From NCBI GenBank assembly GCA_963697365.1, contig CAVONT010000017.1:62001-126000 (forward strand): a DNA stretch of 64,000 nt, read 5' to 3'. Both the position numbers and the translations under genes were made by a program. The notes beneath the pieces are model-generated. The model made no database searches. It was not told the origin of the DNA and worked only from the letters and a program-made list of their open reading frames with translations. Numbering within the stretch: position 1 is the first letter of the stretch; each line of letters begins with the position of its first letter. Origin of the DNA: CAIXZV01 sp963697365. Lineage in GTDB: Bacteria > Chloroflexota > Limnocylindria > Limnocylindrales > CSP1-4. Below, in pieces: positions 44,434-57,203 of the stretch.

Positions 44434-46524
44434 ATGCCCGACGCCGTGCACCGCTCCGCGCACACGAACCGGCTCGCCGGGGAGACGAGCCCGTACCTGC
44501 TCCAGCACGCCGGGAACCCGGTGGACTGGTATCCGTGGGGACCCGAGGCATTCGAGCGGGCCCGTGCTCTCGACAGGCCAGTCTTCCTGTCCGTCGGCTA
44601 TGCCGCGTGCCACTGGTGCCACGTCATGGAACGCGAGTCGTTCGAGGACGGGCCCACGGCCGAGCTCCTCAATGCGCACTTCGTGGCGATCAAGGTGGAT
44701 CGCGAGGAGCGCCCCGACATCGACTCGCTGTACATGAGCGCGGTGCAGGCACTCACCGGCGCCGGCGGCTGGCCGATGAGCGTCTTCCTCGACCCGGAGG
44801 GCCGGCCGTTCTTCGGAGGCACCTACTTCCCGGACACGCCGCGCCACGGCATGCCGTCGTTCCGGCAGGTTCTCGAGGGCGTGCGGCTGGCCTGGGACTC
44901 GCAGCGCGCGGGCATCGCCGAGGCGGCCACGACCCTCGTCCGCGCCGTCGCCGAGCAGCAGCGCTCGGCCTCGCCTGCCGGCGGCGTGCCGCCGCGGAGC
45001 GTGCTCGCCGAGGCTGCCGCCGCACTGGAGGGCTCCTTCGACGGGGAGTACGGTGGCTGGGGCCGGGCGCCCAAGTTTCCCCAGCCGATGGCGATCGAGT
45101 TCCTGCTCCGCCGCCACCTCGTGACCGGTGACGGCCGATGGCTGGCGATCGCCCGCCAGGGTCTCGACGCCATGGCGGCAGGCGGCATCCGCGACCAGCT
45201 CGGCGGGGGCTTCCACCGCTACAGCACCGATGAGCGCTGGCTGGTGCCCCACTTCGAGCAGATGCTCTACGACAACGCCCAGCTCGCGCGCGTGTATGTG
45301 CACGCCTGGCAGGTGACTGGCGACCCGGCCTACGGCGAGGTCGCCCGGGGCACGCTCGACTACATGGTCCGGGAGCTGCGGGTCGAGGGCGGGGGGTTTG
45401 CGGCCAGCCAGGACGCCGACACGGATGGGGTCGAGGGTGCGACGTTCACCTGGCGGGCCACCGAGGTGCGCGAGGTGCTGGGCGAGGACGCTGCCCTCTT
45501 CGAGGCTGCGTACGGGGTGACCGGGGCCGGCAACTGGGAGGGCAGCACCATCCTCTCCCGTGTCCTCGACGACCTGGTCCTGGCGGAGCGCTTCGATCTC
45601 GCGCCCGTGGTCGTCGGTGCCCGGCTCGCGGAGGCCCGCAGGCTCCTGCTCGAGCGGCGTGCCGGACGTCCCCAGCCCGCCCGGGACGACAAGGTGCTGG
45701 CCGCCTGGAACGGCCTTGCGATCGCGGCGCTCGCCGACGCTGCGCGGGCGTTCGACGTGGGCGGCTCGCCCGACGATGCCGCCCGCTACCGGGCCGCGGC
45801 CGTCGAGGCGGCAGCCGCAGTCGTCGACGGGCTGCGCGCCCGTGACGGACGTCTGCGCCGGTCCTGGAAGGATGGGCGTGCCACGGCCGACGGGACCCTG
45901 GAGGACTACGCCGACCTGGCCGAAGGGCTGCTCGCCCTGTACGAGGCGACCTTCGACGAGCGCTGGTGCACGATCGCGCGCGAGCTCGCGGACCGGATCC
46001 TGGCCCACTTCGCCGATCCGGCCGGTGCCTTCTTCGACACACCCGATGACGGGGAGGCACTGGTGGTCAGGCCGCGCAGCCAGCAGGACAACGCGACGCC
46101 GTCGGGGAGTTCGATGGCGGTCACCGTCCTCCTGCGCCTGGCCGCGCTCACGGGCGAGGAGCGCTACCGCGTCGCCGTCGAGGAGGCGCTCGCGACGGTC
46201 GGCCCGTTCCTGGCCCGGTATCCCACCGGCTTCGCACAGTGGCTGTGCGGGCTGGAGGCGACGCACGCAGGCCTCGTGGAGCTGGCGATCGTCGGGGACC
46301 CGGCCGATGCGGCGACCCAGGCGCTGGTCCGCGTCGCCGACATGACCTACCGGCCATTCACCGTCCGGGCCGTCGCGGTCGACTCGCAGGCAAGCAGCGT
46401 GCCCCTGATGCAGCTGCGGTTCCGCCTCGCCGGTCGTGCAACCGCCTACGTGTGCCGCGACTTCGCCTGCCGGCAGCCGGTCACGGAGCCGGAGGCTCTG
46501 CAGGCGCTGCTCGCCGGCGGATGA
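44434..46524 (+). CDS. Thioredoxin-domain protein DUF255 (YyaL/SSP411 family)
   Basis: 696 residues, intact. ATG 44434 lies six nt after a TACCAT box. The N-terminal thioredoxin-like domain has the family signature NRLAGETSPYLLQHAGNPVD, WYPWGPEAFERARALDRPVF, SVGYAACHWCHVMERESFED with a CHWCH redox site, and GGWPMSVFLDPEGRPFFGGT. The C-terminal two thirds is an (alpha/alpha)6 barrel of the six-hairpin type: GRAPKFPQPMAIEFLLRR, GGGFHRYSTDERWLVPHFEQ, MLYDNAQLARVY, WNGLAIAALADAARAF and PRSQQDNATPSGSS. Length is normal. The physiological reaction of the family is unknown; sugar-epimerase-like barrel and redox domain are fused in almost all bacteria that have it. Confidence 0.92.
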   Translation: MPDAVHRSAHTNRLAGETSPYLLQHAGNPVDWYPWGPEAFERARALDRPVFLSVGYAACHWCHVMERESFEDGPTAELLNAHFVAIKVDREERPDIDSLYMSAVQALTGAGGWPMSVFLDPEGRPFFGGTYFPDTPRHGMPSFRQVLEGVRLAWDSQRAGIAEAATTLVRAVAEQQRSASPAGGVPPRSVLAEAAAALEGSFDGEYGGWGRAPKFPQPMAIEFLLRRHLVTGDGRWLAIARQGLDAMAAGGIRDQLGGGFHRYSTDERWLVPHFEQMLYDNAQLARVYVHAWQVTGDPAYGEVARGTLDYMVRELRVEGGGFAASQDADTDGVEGATFTWRATEVREVLGEDAALFEAAYGVTGAGNWEGSTILSRVLDDLVLAERFDLAPVVVGARLAEARRLLLERRAGRPQPARDDKVLAAWNGLAIAALADAARAFDVGGSPDDAARYRAAAVEAAAAVVDGLRARDGRLRRSWKDGRATADGTLEDYADLAEGLLALYEATFDERWCTIARELADRILAHFADPAGAFFDTPDDGEALVVRPRSQQDNATPSGSSMAVTVLLRLAALTGEERYRVAVEEALATVGPFLARYPTGFAQWLCGLEATHAGLVELAIVGDPADAATQALVRVADMTYRPFTVRAVAVDSQASSVPLMQLRFRLAGRATAYVCRDFACRQPVTEPEALQALLAGG

Positions 46525-46535
46525 GCGAGCGGGCC

Positions 46536-46568
46536 CGCCTACCGCGATCTGGGCCGGGTGCGTAGGCG
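46536..46568. terminator. Weak hairpin between convergent genes
   Basis: CGCCTAC (46536-46542) and GTAGGCG (46562-46568) are complementary across a 19-nt loop, between the stops of the DUF255 gene and tatA. Confidence 0.3.
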
Positions 46569-46588
46569 CTCCCCGGGCCGGCGCACGG

Positions 46589-46774
46589 CTAGGGGGTCTT
46601 CGTCTCGTCCTTGGCGTCGTCCTTGGAGGAGGTGTCGGTCCTGATCTCGTCGATCTCCTTGCGCGCCTCCTTGACACCCTGGCCGAAGGCCTTGCCGATC
46701 AGGGGCAGCGTCTTGGGGCCGCGCCAGATGATGACCACGACCAGGATGATGACGAGGACGATCAGGATGTCCAT
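46589..46774 (-). CDS. tatA: TatA/E-family twin-arginine translocase subunit
   Basis: 61 residues. ATG 46774 lies seven nt after a TACCAT box on the same strand. One short N-terminal membrane helix (ILIVLVIILVVVIIW), the hinge with RGPKTLPLIGKAFGQG, an amphipathic helix (GQGVKEARKEIDEI) and an acidic/basic tail. GPKxLPxxGKAxGxG is the TatA signature; Pro-Lys at the hinge matches TatA more than TatB. It would form the membrane-weakening oligomer of the Tat pathway. TatC is not in the window. Confidence 0.9.
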   Translation of the reverse strand: MDILIVLVIILVVVIIWRGPKTLPLIGKAFGQGVKEARKEIDEIRTDTSSKDDAKDETKTP

Positions 46775-46781
46775 GGCGCGG

Positions 46782-46787
46782 ATGGTA
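46782..46787 (-). promoter_or_regulatory. -10 box for leaderless tatA
   Basis: TACCAT on the minus strand seven nt before ATG 46774. Only 34 bp separate it from the oppositely oriented TACGGT box of the next gene. Confidence 0.5.
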
Positions 46788-46821
46788 GCAGCGGGCGCAC
46801 CGCGTGGGCCCCGCCGTGCTG

Positions 46822-46827
46822 TACGGT
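46822..46827 (+). promoter_or_regulatory. -10 box for leaderless deacetylase-acetyltransferase gene
   Basis: TACGGT six nt before GTG 46834; no Shine-Dalgarno. Confidence 0.47.
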
Positions 46828-46833
46828 GACCGC

Positions 46834-48555
46834 GTGTCCACCCCGGATGGTCCGCTCCTCGTCTTCGGGCCGCGCTCGCTCCAGTACGACTTCGGGCCAC
46901 ACCACCCGCTGACGCCGCTCCGGTTCGGGCCGGGCATCGACCTCCTGCGCCACGTCGGGGCCGAGCCGGCGCTGGCACCCGAGCCCGTCGACGACGAGGT
47001 CCTCCTGCAGGTCCACCTGCCCGAATACGTCGCCGCGGTGCGCCGCTTCTCGGCAGATCCGTCACTGGCGGGCGCGATGGGTATCGGCCTGTCCGACAAC
47101 CCGGCGTTCGCGGGCATGCACGAGGTGTCCGCGGCGATCGTGGGCGGCGCCGTCGCGTCGATGGAGGCGATCCTCGCCGGGAACGCCGAGCATGCCTTCC
47201 ACCCGGGCGGCGGCCTGCACCACGCGATGCCGGCCAAGGCCTGGGGCTTCTGCGTCTACAACGACCCGGTGCTCGCGGTGGTGCGGGCACGGGCCGAGGG
47301 CCTCCGGGTGCTGTACGTGGACCTCGACGTGCACCACGGCGACGGCGTCCAGGCGATGACGTACGGCGACCCTGGCGTCCTGACACTGTCGTTCCACGAG
47401 AGCGGGCGGTACCTGTTCCCCGAGACCGGGTTCGTGGACGAGCTCGGGGTGGGGGAGGGCGCCGGGAGCGCGGTCAACATGCCGTTCGAGCCCTTCGCGG
47501 GCGAGGGTGCCTGGCTGCCCGCGGTCCGATCGCTGCTGCCCGCGCTGGCTGCGGTGTTCGGGCCGGACGTCATCGTCAGCCAGCACGGATGCGATTCGCA
47601 CGCGTGGGACCCGCTGGCACACCTGCGCGTCACGACCACCGGCATGGCTGAGGCAGCCCGGCTTGTCGATGCCGTCGCGCACCGCTGGGCGGCCGGGCGC
47701 TGGCTGGCGACGGGCGGCGGCGGGTACGACGCCTACCGCGTGGTGCCACGGGCCTGGGCGCTTGTCTGGCTCGCCGGCGCCCACCGTGAGCCGGAGGCGG
47801 CGACGCCGCCGGCGTGGCGCGATCGCTGGGCCATCGATGCGGCCTCCTTCGGCACACCGGGCATGCCCGACACGTTCCTCGACCAGCCCAACGCCGGTCG
47901 TCCGGTGAGCCCGACACAGGTCGCGGCGGAGCGGACGTCCCTCGAGACGCTCGCCAGGGTGCGGGCCGTCGCCCTGCCGCGCCTGGTCCGGGAGGCCGAG
48001 GACCGCGGCTGGTGGCGGCCCTCGCCGGCGCGTGCGGGTGCAGCGGCCAGGACGGTGCCGGCAGCGCTGCCGGACCCGGTCGTCGGTCCGCTGTCCGCCG
48101 GTGACGTCGCCCGGCTCGAGATCGCCCCACGGGTCGTCACCCTCGCGGACCCCGAGGATGCGCGCGCGCTGCTCGTGGCGGCGCTGGCCGATGACGCGCG
48201 CGCCGTGGGAGCGGTGTCGGACGGCGTCCTGGTCGGGGTCGCGGTCGCGGCGCCGTCGGTGGCCGAGGCAGCGGTCGAGTCGCTGCTCGTCATCGGTGTG
48301 GCTCCGGACCTCCGGGGACGGGGCGTCGGCGGCGCGCTGCTGGCCGCGCTGCTTGAGAGCCGGCCGCCGCGGACCCCGATGGAGGCGCGGATCGGGGTGG
48401 CGGAGCGGGACGCCGTCGATCCAGGGCCGCTCGACCGGCGCCTCGAGGTCGCCCGCAGGCTCCTGCTGGGCGCCGGTTTCGAGCTCCGGCGCGCGCACCC
48501 CGACATCGTCCGCGACGATCCCTCGACGATCGTCGCCCGGCTGCCCGGACGCTGA
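46834..48555 (+). CDS. Histone-deacetylase-family protein (AcuC type) fused to GNAT acetyltransferase
   Basis: 573 residues, intact. GTG 46834 is chosen for the TACGGT box six nt upstream. Residues 1 to about 370 are an arginase-fold zinc deacetylase: FGPHHPLTPLR, HPGGGLHHAMPAKAWGFCVY, LYVDLDVHHGDGVQAMTYGD (zinc ligands Asp and His), LSFHESGRYLFPETG, SQHGCDSHAWDPLAHL and ATGGGGYDAYRVVPRAW. This is the AcuC branch. Residues from about 430 are a GNAT domain with LLVIGVAPDLRGRGVGGALL as acetyl-CoA loop. In Bacillus subtilis AcuC (deacetylase) and AcuA (GNAT) are separate and control acetyl-CoA synthetase; here both activities appear in one chain. Divergent from tatA; a hairpin follows the stop. 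Confidence 0.88.
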   Translation: MSTPDGPLLVFGPRSLQYDFGPHHPLTPLRFGPGIDLLRHVGAEPALAPEPVDDEVLLQVHLPEYVAAVRRFSADPSLAGAMGIGLSDNPAFAGMHEVSAAIVGGAVASMEAILAGNAEHAFHPGGGLHHAMPAKAWGFCVYNDPVLAVVRARAEGLRVLYVDLDVHHGDGVQAMTYGDPGVLTLSFHESGRYLFPETGFVDELGVGEGAGSAVNMPFEPFAGEGAWLPAVRSLLPALAAVFGPDVIVSQHGCDSHAWDPLAHLRVTTTGMAEAARLVDAVAHRWAAGRWLATGGGGYDAYRVVPRAWALVWLAGAHREPEAATPPAWRDRWAIDAASFGTPGMPDTFLDQPNAGRPVSPTQVAAERTSLETLARVRAVALPRLVREAEDRGWWRPSPARAGAAARTVPAALPDPVVGPLSAGDVARLEIAPRVVTLADPEDARALLVAALADDARAVGAVSDGVLVGVAVAAPSVAEAAVESLLVIGVAPDLRGRGVGGALLAALLESRPPRTPMEARIGVAERDAVDPGPLDRRLEVARRLLLGAGFELRRAHPDIVRDDPSTIVARLPGR

Positions 48556-48556
48556 G

Positions 48557-48584
48557 GCCGGCCGCCCCTGACGCCGGGGCCGGC
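48557..48584 (+). terminator. Hairpin directly after the deacetylase fusion gene
   Basis: GCCGGCC-G-CCCC pairs with GGGGCCGGC around a 7-nt loop (one bulge), starting one base after the TGA. No T-run. Confidence 0.5.
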
Positions 48585-49200
48585 TGCCTGACGCCGAACT
48601 CGGCCACCCGGTCGCTGGGGCCGACAGAGGCGCCCGACCACGGAGGTCCCGATTCGGGGAGCCGTACGAACCGGGACATCCGCCGCATCCGTCCCCTGCC
48701 ACTGGTCCCGTGCCGTCCCGGGATTGCGGGCCGCCCGGCACCGGCACACAGGTCGCGGATGCGCGAGGAATTCATCTCGGCAGCGGAACCGGGAGGGCCG
48801 GACCGCTCCAGCAACGAGACACAGCCGAGCACGTGGGTTTCTCCTCCCCCTCCCCCGCGTGATCGACAGGACTTGGGACGGCGGGCCTCTGGCCCGTCGT
48901 TCTGATTCCGGGGCAGGTCCGTGACTCACCGGGCCGCCCGCCTGGCCCGCCCTCGCCTCGCCCCGGCGCCCGGGCCCCCGCACCGCGGTGTGGATGTCAA
49001 CGAGAACCCGCATCCGGGCGCCCATCAGGCCGTTGACCATCGCGTTTGCGGGTCCCTGTTGTCCTGCTGGCCACGGATTCGCAGATCGGTGCCCGTGGAT
49101 CAAGGTTTGCGGGTTTCCGTTGACCCTGGCGCACGGGAGTTCATGTGCCGCCGTGTCGTGCGGCCACGTAGAACATCTGTACGAATTGTGACGACACGCC
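48585..49200. other. Long non-coding stretch upstream of lhr
   Basis: About 615 bp without a gene I can support; short open frames here lack ribosome sites and protein-like composition. It contains the repeated words described at 48998-49122, two TTGACC hexamers (49033 and 49120 regions) and just after it the lhr promoter box. Confidence 0.5.
48998..49122. repeat. Three related 15-17-mers, one inverted
   Basis: TTTGCGGGTCCCTGTTG (49045-49061) and TTTGCGGGTTTCCGTTG (49106-49122) are direct repeats; CAACGAGAACCCGCA (48998-49012) matches the reverse complement of the second at 13 of 15 positions. All lie in the upstream region of lhr. Confidence 0.45.
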
Positions 49201-49206
49201 TATACT
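49201..49206 (+). promoter_or_regulatory. -10 box for leaderless lhr
   Basis: TATACT eight nt before GTG 49215; no Shine-Dalgarno. Best match to the standard -10 consensus in the window. Confidence 0.6.
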
Positions 49207-49214
49207 CGCGATCC

Positions 49215-53900
<4,686 letters not shown>

Positions 53901-53919
<19 letters not shown>

Positions 53920-54734
53920 CTCCAGGTCGCCAGCGGCGCGAAGACGGCAACCAGTCCGACGATCCAGGCCGAGGCCAGCAGGATGGTGTCGGTCTGGGGC
54001 TGGCCGATGATCAGCCCGCGCGCCGCGTTGACGACCACGGTCACCGGATTCGCCTCCGCGATCGGCTGGAGCCACTCCGGCATCGTGGCCACCGGGACGA
54101 AGGCTGACGAGAGGAAGGTCAGGGGGAAGACCGCGATGAAGATCGCCCCCTGTGCCGCCTGTGACGACTTCGCCCGCAGGCCGATGTTCGCCGAGAGCCA
54201 GCTGATCGCATACCCGAAGAGCGTGATGATCACGAGCGCCAGCAGGAACTCGGCCACCGAGCCGATGAAGCGGAAGCCGATGAGGAAGCCGACCGCCGTC
54301 ATCACCACGACGGTGTACGCGTTGCGCAGCAGGTCAGCGAACGTCTTGCCGATCAGCACCGCCGAGGGCGCCATCGGGAGCGAGCGGAAGCGGTCGATGA
54401 TCCCCTTCTGGAGGTCCTCGGAGAGGCCCACCGCGGTGCCGGTCCCACCGAAGACCACCGTCTGGACGAAGATCCCGGGCATCAGGAACGTGATGTAGTC
54501 GAGGCCCGGCGTGTTGATCGCACCGCCGAACACGACCGCGAACAGCAGCACGAACATGATCGGTGTGATCGTGTCCACCACGAGCAGCTGCGGGTTCCGG
54601 ACGACGGCCAGCATGTTGCGCCAGGCGATCGTGACCGAGTCGGTGACGATCCACCACGGTGAGCGCCGTACACGCCCTCGCTGCCGGTTCGCGGCGCCCG
54701 TGGCCGTGGTCGTGGTCGTGCTGACGGCTGTCAT
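53901..54734 (-). CDS. ABC-2 type permease (DrrB-like)
   Basis: 277 residues. ATG 54734 overlaps the TGA of the ATPase gene (ATGA) after correction of that gene, with GGAGG eight nt upstream. Six hydrophobic segments of ABC-2 exporters: LLVVDTITPIMFVLLFAVVF, YITFLMPGIFVQTVVFGGTG, FADLLRNAYTVVVMTAVGFL, ALVIITLFGYAISWLSANIG, GAIFIAVFPLTFLSSAFVPV and LLASAWIVGLVAVFAPLATW. The sequence GLSEDLQKGIIDRFRSLPMA is a typical DrrB loop. It forms the membrane part of a drug- or lipid-type exporter with the adjacent ATPase. Confidence 0.9.
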
Positions 54735-55755
54735 GCGGCGTTCCTCCGGGCCGGGCGGCCGAAGCGGCGCCGGGGAGTGAGGGGTTCGGTGGCCCCCGGT
54801 CGATGTCGCCCTCCTCGGCGCGACGGCCGGTGAGGGCCAGGAAGACGTCGTCCAGGCTCGGCCGGTGGAGCGAGAGCTCGGCCACCTCGATGCCCGCGCC
54901 GTCGATGCGGCGGACGACCTCGGGGAGCGTGCCCGCCCCGTGGTGCACGGGCAGGCTGATCCGCCCGGTCTCGACGTCGATGCGCGGCTCCGCCGCGGCG
55001 AGCGGCCGGAGGAGCTCACCGGCCTCGGCCGTACGCGCGGCGACCGCGACGCGGAGGTCGACGACGTCCTCGCCGAGGCGGTCCTTGAGCTCGCCTGCGG
55101 TTCCCTCGGCGATCACGAGCCCGCCGTCGATGACGGCGATCCGGTCGGCCAGGCGATCCGCCTCGTCCAGGTACTGGGTCGTGAGCAGGATCGTCGTCCC
55201 GTCGGCGACGAGGCCCTCGATGACCTCCCAGAGCCCGAGGCGGCTGGCGGGGTCGAGGCCGGTCGTCGGCTCGTCGAGGAAGAGGACGGACGGCTGCCCG
55301 ACGAGGCTCGCGGCGAGGTCGAGGCGGCGTCGCATCCCACCGGAATAGGTGCGCGCTGCGCGGCCGCCCGCATAGGTCAGGTCGAACGTCTCGAGCAGCT
55401 CGTCGGCCCGGGCGCGTGCCGCGGTTCGGCCCATGTGCAGCAGCCGGCCCACCAGCTCCAGGTTCTCGCGTCCGGTGAGGTTCTCGTCGACGGCTGCGTA
55501 CTGGCCGGTCAGGCCGATCGACGCCCGCACGGCATCGGGCTCGCGCATGACGTCGTGCCCTGCCACCGTCGCCCGCCCTTCATCGGGACGCAACAGCGTG
55601 GAGAGGATGCGCACGGCGGTCGTCTTGCCGGCTCCGTTGGGGCCAAGGAGACCGAGGATCGTGCCCGAGGGCACCAGCAGGTCGACCCCGCGGAGTGCGT
55701 GGACGTCCTTGTACGACTTGCGGAGGCCTTCGGCGATGATGGCGTGCTCGAGCAT
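54731..55755 (-). CDS. ABC exporter ATPase (DrrA-like; one frameshift near 3' end)
   Basis: 341 residues if one G is restored near 54785; the corrected frame then ends ATEPLTPRRRFGRPARRNAA and stops in an ATGA overlap with the permease, which strongly supports the correction. ATG 55755 follows GAGGG. Walker A LGLLGPNGAGKTTAVRIL, Q-loop GLTGQYAAVDENLTGRENLE, signature YSGGMRRRLDLAASL, Walker B VLFLDEPTTGLDP, H-loop LLTTQYLDEADRLADR. The C-terminal DUF4162 part ends SLHRPSLDDVFLALTGR as in DrrA. Substrate unknown (lipophilic drugs or lipids in the family). Divergent from the glycosylase gene. Confidence 0.92.
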
Positions 55756-55833
55756 GATTCCCTCGTGGTCCGGCCCACTCGGTGCGGCCGGTACCTCCTC
55801 TTCGCACCAGGCCGGCGGCCGGATGGCTTCGGC

Positions 55834-55839
55834 TATCGT
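55834..55839 (+). promoter_or_regulatory. Possible -10 box for the glycosylase gene
   Basis: TATCGT on the plus strand. Leader of about 70 nt would include the five-codon frame at 55898-55915. Confidence 0.3.
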
Positions 55840-55897
55840 TCGGTACGTGCTCCAGGCGCCTGCAGCCCCGGTTCCCACTGGCGACGGTCTCCTCGCC

Positions 55898-55915
55898 ATG
55901 CCCGAGGCCGCGTAG
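55898..55915 (+). other. Five-codon frame abutting the glycosylase start
   Basis: ATG CCC GAG GCC GCG TAG ends exactly where the GTG start of the Fpg/Nei gene begins. Its first codons (MPE) copy the first codons of the enzyme. It may be a leader peptide allowing coupled re-initiation, or a decayed duplicate start. Confidence 0.3.
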
Positions 55916-56701
55916 GTGCCCGAGGGCGACACGCTCGTCCTGACCGCGAACGGGCTGCGGCCGTGGCTGGTTGGCCGCGTGGTCGTTGCGGCGAGCGCTC
56001 GGCAGCCCGGCCCACGTGTCGAGAAGGTGATCGGGGCGGAGGTCACGGCAGTTGAGGCGCGCGGCAAGAACCTGCTGATCGGCTTCTCGAACGGCCTGGA
56101 GATCCGGACGCACCTGCGGATGCACGGCTCCTGGCACCGCTACCGGCCCGGTGAGCGGTGGCGCCTGGCCCCGTCTCGGGCCCGCCTCGTCCTGGAGGTG
56201 AAGGGCTCGGTCTGCGTGTGCTTCGACGCGCCGGTGGTGGAGCTGTTCGAGCAGCGGACCGAAGGGCTCCATCCATCGCTGGCGCGGCTCGGTCCGGACC
56301 TGCTCAAGCCGCCGGTGGACGTGGATGAGGCGATCCGCCGCCTCCGGGATCCGTCGCGCGCGGAGATGGAGATCGGGCCAGCGCTGCTGGACCAGCGCGC
56401 GCTCGCGGGTATCGGCAACGAGGTGAGGAACGAGGTGCTCTGGCAGGCGGGCATGTCGCCGTGGTGCCGGGTCGCCGACGTGGATGATGCAACGCTCAGG
56501 GACCTGGTCGCGCGCGCGCAGGAGGTGCTGCGGGAGGGGGCCGCCACGGGTCGCCGGCCACGGCACGTGTACCGGCGCGCCGCCCGCCCGTGCCCTCGCT
56601 GCAGCTCGATCATCCGCGTCGAGCACCAGGGCATCGAGCTGCCGAGGCTGACGTTCTGGTGCCCGACCTGCCAGTCCGCTCCTGGGGGCGCCCGGACTTG
56701 A
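55916..56701 (+). CDS. Fpg/Nei-family DNA glycosylase/AP lyase
   Basis: 261 residues from GTG 55916, which gives the required N-terminal Pro-Glu (MPEGDT). Pro2 forms the Schiff base and Glu3 is the acid in this family. Further marks: VEARGKNLLIGFSNGLEIRT with the conserved Lys, HLRMHGSWH, LLDQRALAGIGNEVRNEVLW with the conserved GIGN segment, VYRRAARPCPRCSSIIR and LTFWCPTCQ, completing a C4 zinc finger. MPEGD and the RxxHVYxR stretch favour the Nei (endonuclease VIII) branch, as in actinobacterial Nei1/Nei2, over Fpg. It removes oxidised bases and cleaves the strand. Encoded divergently from the DrrAB exporter. Confidence 0.9.
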   Translation: MPEGDTLVLTANGLRPWLVGRVVVAASARQPGPRVEKVIGAEVTAVEARGKNLLIGFSNGLEIRTHLRMHGSWHRYRPGERWRLAPSRARLVLEVKGSVCVCFDAPVVELFEQRTEGLHPSLARLGPDLLKPPVDVDEAIRRLRDPSRAEMEIGPALLDQRALAGIGNEVRNEVLWQAGMSPWCRVADVDDATLRDLVARAQEVLREGAATGRRPRHVYRRAARPCPRCSSIIRVEHQGIELPRLTFWCPTCQSAPGGART

Positions 56702-56912
56702 CGCAGACACCCTGGCGTCAAGGCGGCACCGGCTGCTCCTGACACCGCTGGGAGTCAGCAGCGCATCCGGCCCGCACGAGTGGGGCACGAAACCCGAGGT
56801 ACGTGGACGGTCCGTGCACGGAGAACTCGCAGGTGACTCTGAGCCGGGTCAGGACGTGCAGTCGGGGGACGCTGCTGCGATCATGCGCGGCGACCACCAC
56901 GAGGAGCGCCCC

Positions 56913-57203
56913 ATGAGTCCCGAACCTCTCGACGTCACCTGCGAGCCCGCCCTCGGCGGCTGGATCTGCCGTGTCACGGTGGGCGACCCGGCCGGCGGCC
57001 GCCAGACCGACCACGAGGTGACGGTGTCGCATGAGGACCTGGCCCACCTCGCCCCGGGCGCCGACCAGCCCGACGACCTCGTCGAGCGGTCGTTCGACTT
57101 CCTGCTCAGCCGGGAGCCGAAGGAGTCGATCCTGCGCCGCTTCGACCTGCCGGTCATCGGCCGCTACTTCCCCGAGTACGAGGCGACGATCCGCAGCCGC
57201 TAG
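56913..57203 (+). CDS. Small conserved-looking hypothetical protein
   Basis: 96 residues. ATG 56913 has GAGGAG six nt upstream; in-frame codons before it are leader. Acidic protein with GGWICRVTVGDPAGGRQTDH, VTVSHEDLAHLAPGADQPDD and SREPKESILRRFDLPVIGRY. I do not recognise a family, though the SILRRFDLPVIxRYFPEY ending looks conserved and domain-like. No signal or membrane segment. Its stop overlaps that of the converging membrane protein in a CTAG word. Confidence 0.68.
   Translation: MSPEPLDVTCEPALGGWICRVTVGDPAGGRQTDHEVTVSHEDLAHLAPGADQPDDLVERSFDFLLSREPKESILRRFDLPVIGRYFPEYEATIRSR

Noticed and set aside
44302..46677. Open frame of 791 codons on the minus strand
   Set aside because: Antisense to the DUF255 gene, whose motifs and length are unmistakable.
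48724..48924. 66-codon plus-strand frame in the region before lhr
   Set aside because: No ribosome site, Arg/Ser-rich composition, no domain; judged random.
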